A stretch of DNA of 10,371 nucleotides, from the NCBI GenBank assembly GCA_014874425.1, contig JACWAG010000242.1, forward strand, positions 1 through 10,371, in the 5' to 3' direction. The translations under genes and the position numbers were made by a program. The notes under the pieces were generated by a model, which was not told the DNA's origin, did no database searches, and saw nothing but the letters and a program-made list of their open reading frames with translations. This document shows positions 6,205 through 10,371 of this stretch, piece by piece. Source of the stretch: Syntrophaceae bacterium (GTDB lineage Bacteria > Desulfobacterota > Desulfomonilia > Desulfomonilales > Desulfomonilaceae). The stretch's first letter is position 1. Every line of letters begins with the position of its first letter.

Positions 6205-7068
6205 ATGGACACCATTACTTCAGTTCGCGAAATGAATGAGTGGGCAAGATTGCAAATACCCGGTCGCAAGACCATAGCTCTTGTTCCCACTATGGGATAC
6301 CTGCATGATGGCCATTTGAGCCTGGTAAAAAAGGCGCGCCTCGAAAATGACACCGTTGTGGCAAGCGTGTTTGTTAATCCCACCCAATTCGGCCGCAACG
6401 AAGACCTCAGCGTTTATCCTCGTGACCCGCAGGGAGACTCTGCAAAACTCGAAGCCGCTGGCGTAGACGTGCTGTTCATGCCTGACGCTCAAGAGCTATA
6501 CGGCCCAGATTACGAAACCTTCGTGGATTTGGAAAGATTGTCCCTGCCTCTTTGCGGCAAATCTCGACCCGGTCATTTCCGCGGCGTCGCGACCGTTGTC
6601 TTGAAACTGTTTAATATCGTTCAACCCACTAGAGCCTACTTTGGCAGCAAGGACTATCAGCAGTTACAAGTGATCAAGAAGATGGTCAGGGACCTCAATG
6701 TTAATGTCCGGATAATCGGTTGTCCTACCGTAAGGGAACAAGATGGTCTCGCAATGAGTTCCAGAAACACTTACCTAACCCCAGAGCAAAGGAAGCAGGC
6801 GATCTGCCTTTACGAGGCCCTTATGCTTGCTGGTAGATTGTTTGCCACACGGGAGTCCGACCCCAACACTTACCTTCAGGCCATGAAGGACAGGGTCTTG
6901 GCTGAACCGGACGCCAGGCCGGATTACATAAGTCTCGTCAATCCGGAAACCCTGGAGGACCTTACAACTGTAAATGACAGCGCCTTGGCTGTGCTGGCAA
7001 TAAGGATCGGAAAGACGCGATTGATCGACAACATGTTACTGGCCGAATCGGCCGATATAAATCAATAG
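6205..7068 (+). CDS. panC: PanC, pantothenate synthetase (pantoate-beta-alanine ligase)
   Basis: Joins pantoate and beta-alanine using ATP, the last step of pantothenate synthesis. With a start at 6205 it is 287 residues, close to the usual length of about 280. Visible motifs are PTMGYLHDGHLSLV (28-41, HIGH-type nucleotide site), SVFVNPTQFG (54-63), LCGKSRPGHFRGV (116-128), YFGSKDYQQL (145-154) and the SSRN of the pantoate/ATP site (185-188). An in-frame ATG at 6193 adds MAES. It directly follows the T run and has GGAAGG at eight bases, so ribosomes may in fact begin there. The family usually begins as at 6205, but that ATG has no ribosome site. panD follows after 78 bases on the same strand, supplying beta-alanine, and panB is not in the window. 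Transcription is probably controlled by the leader structure. Confidence 0.96.
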   Translation: MDTITSVREMNEWARLQIPGRKTIALVPTMGYLHDGHLSLVKKARLENDTVVASVFVNPTQFGRNEDLSVYPRDPQGDSAKLEAAGVDVLFMPDAQELYGPDYETFVDLERLSLPLCGKSRPGHFRGVATVVLKLFNIVQPTRAYFGSKDYQQLQVIKKMVRDLNVNVRIIGCPTVREQDGLAMSSRNTYLTPEQRKQAICLYEALMLAGRLFATRESDPNTYLQAMKDRVLAEPDARPDYISLVNPETLEDLTTVNDSALAVLAIRIGKTRLIDNMLLAESADINQ

Positions 7069-7146
7069 GTCGAACCTAAGGAATTCGAGAAGTAATAATT
7101 TACGAAAACGAAATCCTCGAGATCTTACAAATCCGGGAGAATTCTA

Positions 7147-7503
7147 ATGCAAAGGACAATGCTTAAATCCAAGATACATCGTGCGACAGTAACTGGCGCT
7201 TGTGTTGATTATGAAGGAAGTGTGACAATCGATTCCCGTCTACTTGACGCGTCGGACATTCTTGAATACGAACAAGTCCAGATTTACAACGTATCAAACG
7301 GTGAGCGTTTCGCGACGTACGTGATCAAAGGGGAACCTGATTCCGGTGTGATTTGCCTGAACGGGGCGGCGGCGCGCAAGGTTTCTGTGCGTGACTTGGT
7401 CATAATATGTTCTTATGTAAGTTTGGACGACTCGGAATGCAAGAACCACAAAGCTACAAATGTCTTCGTAGATAAGGATAACAAAATCAAAATAATGCAT
7501 TGA
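7147..7503 (+). CDS. panD: PanD, aspartate 1-decarboxylase proenzyme
   Basis: Cytoplasmic pyruvoyl-dependent enzyme that makes beta-alanine from aspartate for PanC. The 118-residue chain keeps the self-cleavage site G24-S25 (DYEGSVTID), where Ser25 becomes the pyruvoyl group. K9 (MLKSKIHRA), R54 and Y58 (NGERFATY) and the NGAAA turn at 71-75 match the known active-site pattern. The start ATG at 7147 has GGGAG seven bases upstream. The C-terminal end (about 100-118) is lysine- and asparagine-rich and less conserved, as is common. No separate promoter is obvious in the 78 bases after panC, so the two probably share a transcript. Confidence 0.96.
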   Translation: MQRTMLKSKIHRATVTGACVDYEGSVTIDSRLLDASDILEYEQVQIYNVSNGERFATYVIKGEPDSGVICLNGAAARKVSVRDLVIICSYVSLDDSECKNHKATNVFVDKDNKIKIMH

Positions 7504-7533
7504 TTCCAGCGCATTATTGTTGATCATACATCC

Positions 7534-7568
7534 AGTAGCCTGATTATAGGGCTATTATCCTTTTCTTG
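7534..7568 (+). terminator. Weak intrinsic terminator after panD
   Basis: AGTAGCC (7534-7540) pairs with GGCTATT (7550-7556), seven pairs including one G-U, around a nine-base loop. It is followed by a T-rich but interrupted tract (ATCCTTTTCTT). The position, about 30 bases after the panD stop, suits the end of a panCD transcript. Confidence 0.4.
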
Positions 7569-7645
7569 AAATATGTTTCACCAAATGAAATGATTTCGTG
7601 CATGAGATGAAATATCTTCCTATCAATTTATTACGGAAGGAAGAC

Positions 7646-8377
7646 ATGGGAGAAATAGACCATACAATATGGAAGTCCGAATCAGTGGTGGCCCATTATC
7701 TTGACCGAAAAGATTCACGTCCATTAATTCAAGAACAGATCGAAGTGATGATTAAGCTGATTAAACACCTTTGCCACCCAGTCCACCGTTTTATGGATCT
7801 CGGATGTGGTGACGGAATCCTTGCAGCCGTGATCCTGGATAATTACAGGGATGCTACGGCCATCCTTGGAGACCATTCCGCGCCGATGCTTGAAGCGGCT
7901 AGATCGAAACTTCAACAGCTACCCGGATCGATTCATTTCTGTACCATTGATTACAGTCGACCCGAGTGGACTAAAGTTGTGGCTGAGTATTCTCCTCTTG
8001 ACTTGGTTGTATCAGGCTTTTCCATCCATCACCAACCAGACACTCGCAAGCGGCGAATATACGCTGAAATTTTTGACATGCTGGCATCTGGAGGCATGTT
8101 TATTAATTTAGAGCACGTAGCTTCTCCAACTAAACGGATCGCTGAACTTTGGGATCGTATTCGGGTTGATTCGCTCTACGATTCGGCCGTCCATCGAGGG
8201 TTGAATAAGTCACGGGCCTTGATCGAGAAAGAGTACTTCGAACAGCCTGAAAGGGAAGCAAATCTCTTCTCCTTAGTAGAGACTCAGTGTGAATGGTTAA
8301 GAAAAATTGGGTATACAGACGTTGATTGCTTTTTTAAATATTTCGAGTTGGCAATTTTCGGAGGGCGCCGACCATAA
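7646..8377 (+). CDS. Class I SAM-dependent methyltransferase
   Basis: Soluble Rossmann-fold methyltransferase of 243 residues. Motif I is RFMDLGCGDG (48-57). The acidic end of the second strand is seen in ILGDHSAPMLEAA (73-85), the adenine-side stretch is CTIDYSRPEW (99-108), and motif IV is PLDLVVSGFSIHHQPD (117-132). The region AEIFDMLASGGMFINLEHV is the usual motif after it. I chose the ATG at 7646 because GGAAGG lies five bases upstream; an in-frame GTG at 7598 would add 16 residues but has no ribosome site. Helices at the C terminus probably cap the active site, but the acceptor (small molecule, lipid or tRNA) cannot be told from sequence. It is followed by a 206-base gap, so it may be a single-gene unit. 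Confidence 0.88.
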   Translation: MGEIDHTIWKSESVVAHYLDRKDSRPLIQEQIEVMIKLIKHLCHPVHRFMDLGCGDGILAAVILDNYRDATAILGDHSAPMLEAARSKLQQLPGSIHFCTIDYSRPEWTKVVAEYSPLDLVVSGFSIHHQPDTRKRRIYAEIFDMLASGGMFINLEHVASPTKRIAELWDRIRVDSLYDSAVHRGLNKSRALIEKEYFEQPEREANLFSLVETQCEWLRKIGYTDVDCFFKYFELAIFGGRRP

Positions 8378-8481
8378 GAAATGACTCGAAAAAGATGGAT
8401 TGTGGCAAAAACGATGGGCCATTCTAAACTAATAAAAGTTAAAATCGCGATAAAGAGATCCTTTGTAGCGTCAATGATCTA

Positions 8482-8516
8482 AAGCAGACCATATGGACTT
8501 TCATGGTGGTCTGCTT
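8482..8516. repeat. Ten-base perfect inverted repeat before the thioesterase gene
   Basis: AAGCAGACCA (8482-8491) is matched exactly by TGGTCTGCTT (8507-8516), with 15 bases between, which include a small ATG/CAT inner stem. No T run follows on the plus strand, so it is not a standard terminator. A TATAAA at 8534-8539 would place a -35 box at 8511-8516, inside the right arm. The repeat could therefore be an operator, or a structured end of the methyltransferase transcript. Confidence 0.5.
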
Positions 8517-8583
8517 GCAAATGCGTGAAACGGTATAAAGAAGCCAACAGCATCTACTTAATAATCGGTGCAAAGGCAGGGCA

Positions 8584-9048
8584 ATGCGCAAAATTAATCC
8601 GGAATATATTTCATTGGTCAGCAAAGCGACCAATGCCTCTTCATATTTCAAACTGTTGAATATGCGTCTAATCGATTTTGACATAGGGTCTAGCAAAATT
8701 GAAATCGATGTTGACCCCAACAAGCATTTTCAACCCTTTTGTAATGTTCATGGAGGAGTTTATGCTTCGATTATAGACGCTGCGGCATTCTGGGCTGTAT
8801 ATGGGCAGGTCGATGAGAATGTTGGCATGACTTCGGTAGACCTAAAGCTAAACTACCTTTCTGCCACCAATGGATTGAAACTCATTGCTCACGGTAAAAA
8901 AATTAAACTTGGCCGGACGCTCGGATATGGTCAAGTTCAAGTGACGGATGAAACTGGGAAAATATTGGCCCACGGTACCTCTACGTTGATGATAGTCCCG
9001 GACCTTAATTTCAAATTTGATGAACCATTGCCTCCAAAGTTTTTGTAA
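8584..9048 (+). CDS. PaaI-type hotdog-fold thioesterase
   Basis: A 154-residue hotdog-fold protein of the PaaI/YdiI type, which hydrolyse acyl- or aryl-CoA thioesters as homotetramers. The signature HGG (56-58, in CNVHGGVYASIIDAAAFWA) is followed by an Asp at position 65, the family's usual catalytic carboxylate position. TSVDLKLNYLSATNG (83-97) is the standard substrate-tunnel strand. The ATG at 8584 has a modest AGGCAGGG upstream. Only 30 bases separate it from the cupin gene, and no terminator lies between, so they are probably one operon. The CoA substrate is unknown; an aromatic or short acyl-CoA is a family-based guess. Confidence 0.9.
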   Translation: MRKINPEYISLVSKATNASSYFKLLNMRLIDFDIGSSKIEIDVDPNKHFQPFCNVHGGVYASIIDAAAFWAVYGQVDENVGMTSVDLKLNYLSATNGLKLIAHGKKIKLGRTLGYGQVQVTDETGKILAHGTSTLMIVPDLNFKFDEPLPPKFL

Positions 9049-9078
9049 ACTGTTGACGAATAGAGAGGAGGAAAAAGG

Positions 9079-9426
9079 ATGAATAATGTGAAAGTTATTC
9101 AAAAAGAAGGCGTGAAATGGGAGCCTCATCCCCAGTTACCCAACGTCGAGGTATCTTACCTGGTGTCCCACAGGGACGAAAACATGGATCTCACTTGCAT
9201 GTTAGTCCATATTCCCCCTGGCGTCGACGCGCCGAAGCATACCCATGAGTGCGACGATATAGTTTATGTCCTCAAAGGAAAAGCCAAAATCTGGATCGAA
9301 GGTATTGGTGAAGTATCTGCGGTCCCTGGCACTTTTGTAAGAATTCCCAAGGGGGTGTTGCATCAACCTCACGATGTAGAGGAAGACCTGATCGTCTACG
9401 ATGTCTTCTACCCTTTCCTGGCATGA
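9079..9426 (+). CDS. Small single-domain cupin protein
   Basis: A 115-residue single-domain cupin. Motif 1 reads GVDAPKHTHECDDIVYVLKG (48-67): H54 and H56 are in place, but the usual Glu metal ligand is Asp60. Motif 2 is GTFVRIPKGVLHQPH (84-98), with H95 as the third histidine and His replacing the common final Asn. It probably binds a metal, but could be an enzyme, a sugar- or ligand-binding protein or a chaperone-like partner. The ATG at 9079 has an excellent GAGGAGG at seven bases. It follows the thioesterase by 30 bases, which suggests a shared pathway, though neither gene names the substrate. Confidence 0.9.
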   Translation: MNNVKVIQKEGVKWEPHPQLPNVEVSYLVSHRDENMDLTCMLVHIPPGVDAPKHTHECDDIVYVLKGKAKIWIEGIGEVSAVPGTFVRIPKGVLHQPHDVEEDLIVYDVFYPFLA

Positions 9427-9656
9427 TCCAGATATTCGGTCCGATGCTGTTGGAGGCAATATACTCCGTCTTCGCCGAGTCAAAACCAGGAAGCCAGCCT
9501 CTTTTCTTTAGAGGCGGTCGCAAAAATTCTGGTGGGACGCGTTGAATCTAAAATTGAATTTACTAATTTACTCTGAGTAGTTGGGATAGGTCGTTTTAAA
9601 TGCTGGCCAACTAAAAGCCGCGGGTGGCAATGATGATTCAGACGCATTTACTGGCT
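9427..9656. other. Intergenic region after the cupin gene, no gene supported
   Basis: From the cupin stop to the end of the decayed minus-strand gene I see nothing convincing. A five-base stem (GCCTC/GAGGC, near 9497-9515) has no T run after it, and a 55-codon minus-strand frame (9480-9647) lacks a ribosome site. Confidence 0.5.
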
Positions 9657-9904
9657 CTATACCATTGGGTGTAGATGAAAAGGGGAACGAGATTCTAGTC
9701 TTGTCGCCGAATCATTATTGCCAAGATCATTGACAAATTCTTCTAGCTCATCGCCTTGGGATGTCAACCCAGAACACAGGCCAATATAGAGTCCATCGGG
9801 CTCACAACGGCATCTCTGGCCACATCAATCTAGAATTGCTTGCCCCGATTTATTGAGTTTCGGGGGGCTTTTCTAAAAGCTCTCAGGTTGTCTATATCAC
9901 CCAT
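9657..9904 (-). pseudogene. Decayed tandem copy of the neighbouring 79-residue gene
   Basis: Starting at ATG 9904, six bases after the stop of the intact gene, the translation aligns without gaps with that gene over its whole length, offset by three residues. Shared stretches include NLxAFRxA, IDxAxxAxVxPM and ExExFxxDLGxxD, and the final stop codon falls in the same place. Two lesions break it: a TAG at 9832-9830, where the intact gene has the Tyr22 codon TAT, and a one-base deletion near 9764-9769 that shifts the frame. By my count, 29 of 79 residues match (about 37%). So the copy is an old duplicate that stayed protein-like until recent loss, or a distant family member that landed beside it. 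Its function is unknown, as for the intact gene. Confidence 0.8.
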
Positions 9905-9910
9905 CTTTAT

Positions 9911-10150
9911 CTATTCCCGAGGCGGTAATCCAAAGTGTGAGAGCGCTTCGATGATTGCGTGTGGATCATCTCTACCGAGATCGGCCAGAAAATGCTCTGG
10001 TTCAAACCACGGAGCTGACAACATGTCACGCATCGTGTTAAGCGCTGTCATTGGATCAACACCGGCGGCTACAGCCATATCAATATAAATGCCCTCACCT
10101 GCGCTTATCCTATTTATATTAGCTTCTCTAAAGGCTTTAAGATTTTCCAT
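9911..10150 (-). CDS. Hypothetical 79-residue protein with adjacent decayed paralogue
   Basis: Small acidic, probably soluble and mainly helical protein that I do not recognise. It begins MENLKAFREANINR and contains IDMAVAAGVDPMTALNTM (23-40) and EPEHFLADLGRDDPHAIIEAL (50-70). The repeated D-P turns before helices (DPMTAL, DDPHAI) suggest short helix-turn-helix packing, but there is no clear DNA-binding motif. The ATG at 10150 is preceded by AGGAAGG at eight bases; a GTG at 10171 would overlap the upstream ORF. It starts one base after the stop of the 53-codon ORF, so the two are likely co-translated. The frame is well supported as coding, because a diverged second copy directly downstream preserves its residues and length. 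Confidence 0.75.
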   Translation of the reverse strand: MENLKAFREANINRISAGEGIYIDMAVAAGVDPMTALNTMRDMLSAPWFEPEHFLADLGRDDPHAIIEALSHFGLPPRE

Positions 10151-10151
10151 T

Positions 10152-10313
10152 TTAATCACCTTCCTTTTCACTGGTACTCACGACATCCGCATATTCCTTT
10201 CTTAAAATGTATAAGATTCCCATGACACATCCAAGATTCAAAATAGTTGCCATAAGATCACTGGGTGTATTGAACTTCGAGATGGAGATGTCGGTCTTTC
10301 TAACTCTTGCCAC
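10152..10313 (-). CDS. Possible 53-residue membrane peptide (hypothetical)
   Basis: A GTG-started frame of 53 codons, preceded by GAGGAG only three bases away. It ends one base before the ATG of the 79-residue gene, which suggests translational coupling. The peptide has a basic N terminus (VARVRKTD), one hydrophobic stretch at about 20-37 (LMATILNLGCVMGILYIL) and a charged, acidic tail ending in STSEKEGD. This is the profile of a single-pass membrane peptide. I recognise no family. Evidence is the tight spacing and the amino-acid pattern; the short spacer of the ribosome site is a weak point. A further frame ends at 10323 just upstream, possibly the tail of another gene outside the window. 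Confidence 0.45.
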   Translation of the reverse strand: MARVRKTDISISKFNTPSDLMATILNLGCVMGILYILRKEYADVVSTSEKEGD

Positions 10314-10371
10314 TGTCTCCTCTTACAAACTAAGAGCAGGTGGAGTGACTGTGGTCTTTTGTAACAGAATC

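Noticed and set aside
9480..9647. 55-codon minus-strand frame downstream of the pseudogene
   Set aside because: No ribosome site, no recognisable motif and no similarity to the neighbouring small proteins.
9596..9733. Plus-strand open stretch that translates to a protein-like sequence (TGSIPLGVDEKGNEILVL)
   Set aside because: It has no start codon or ribosome site and is the antisense image of the pseudogene, whose minus-strand reading aligns far better with the adjacent gene.
9830..9832. In-frame TAG read as a possible pyrrolysine codon
   Set aside because: The same copy also carries a single-base frameshift, and no pyrrolysine machinery is in the window, so simple gene decay is the better reading.
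9842..9872. Hairpin GCCCCGA/TCGGGGGGC followed by TTTT on the plus strand, resembling a terminator
   Set aside because: It lies inside the decayed minus-strand gene copy, over 400 bases past the cupin stop, and has two unpaired G residues. It may stop plus-strand read-through by chance, but I do not call it as a feature.

Overview
The window looks like chromosomal DNA of a sulfate-reducing deltaproteobacterium (Desulfobacterota). The main evidence is the start of a dsrMKJO(P) operon in the arrangement typical of sulfate reducers. I cannot name a genus from sequence alone.

Layout, left to right. (1) 1-3640, minus strand: an RsbRD-N-type protein, then dsrM, dsrK, dsrJ and the first 12 codons of dsrO with its twin-arginine motif, tightly packed and translationally coupled. 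This is the membrane electron-transfer complex that serves dissimilatory sulfite reduction. (2) 3641-4155: a 515-base divergent spacer with a possible small ORF, a GC-rich hairpin and candidate promoters facing both ways. (3) 4156-5885: a VOC-superfamily protein (+) converging on a DUF362/ferredoxin protein (-); their stop codons interlock in one CTAG. (4) 5886-6204: a divergent control region with a strong sigma70-like promoter, a leader of about 110 nt and a perfect intrinsic terminator directly in front of panC. Four complementary segments form an attenuator-like layout. (5) 6205-7503: panC and panD, making pantothenate for coenzyme A. (6) 7646-9426: a class I methyltransferase, then a hotdog thioesterase and a small cupin as a probable two-gene unit. 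(7) 9427-10371: a small minus-strand cluster of unrecognised proteins. It holds a 53-residue predicted membrane peptide, a 79-residue soluble protein and, six bases further downstream, a decayed full-length tandem copy of the 79-residue gene.

The two most interesting items are the panC leader, which may be a ligand-responsive attenuator, and the tandem paralogue pseudogene at the right end. That pseudogene is visible only by aligning translated sequence across one nonsense codon and one single-base frameshift. The rest is ordinary core metabolism for this kind of organism.
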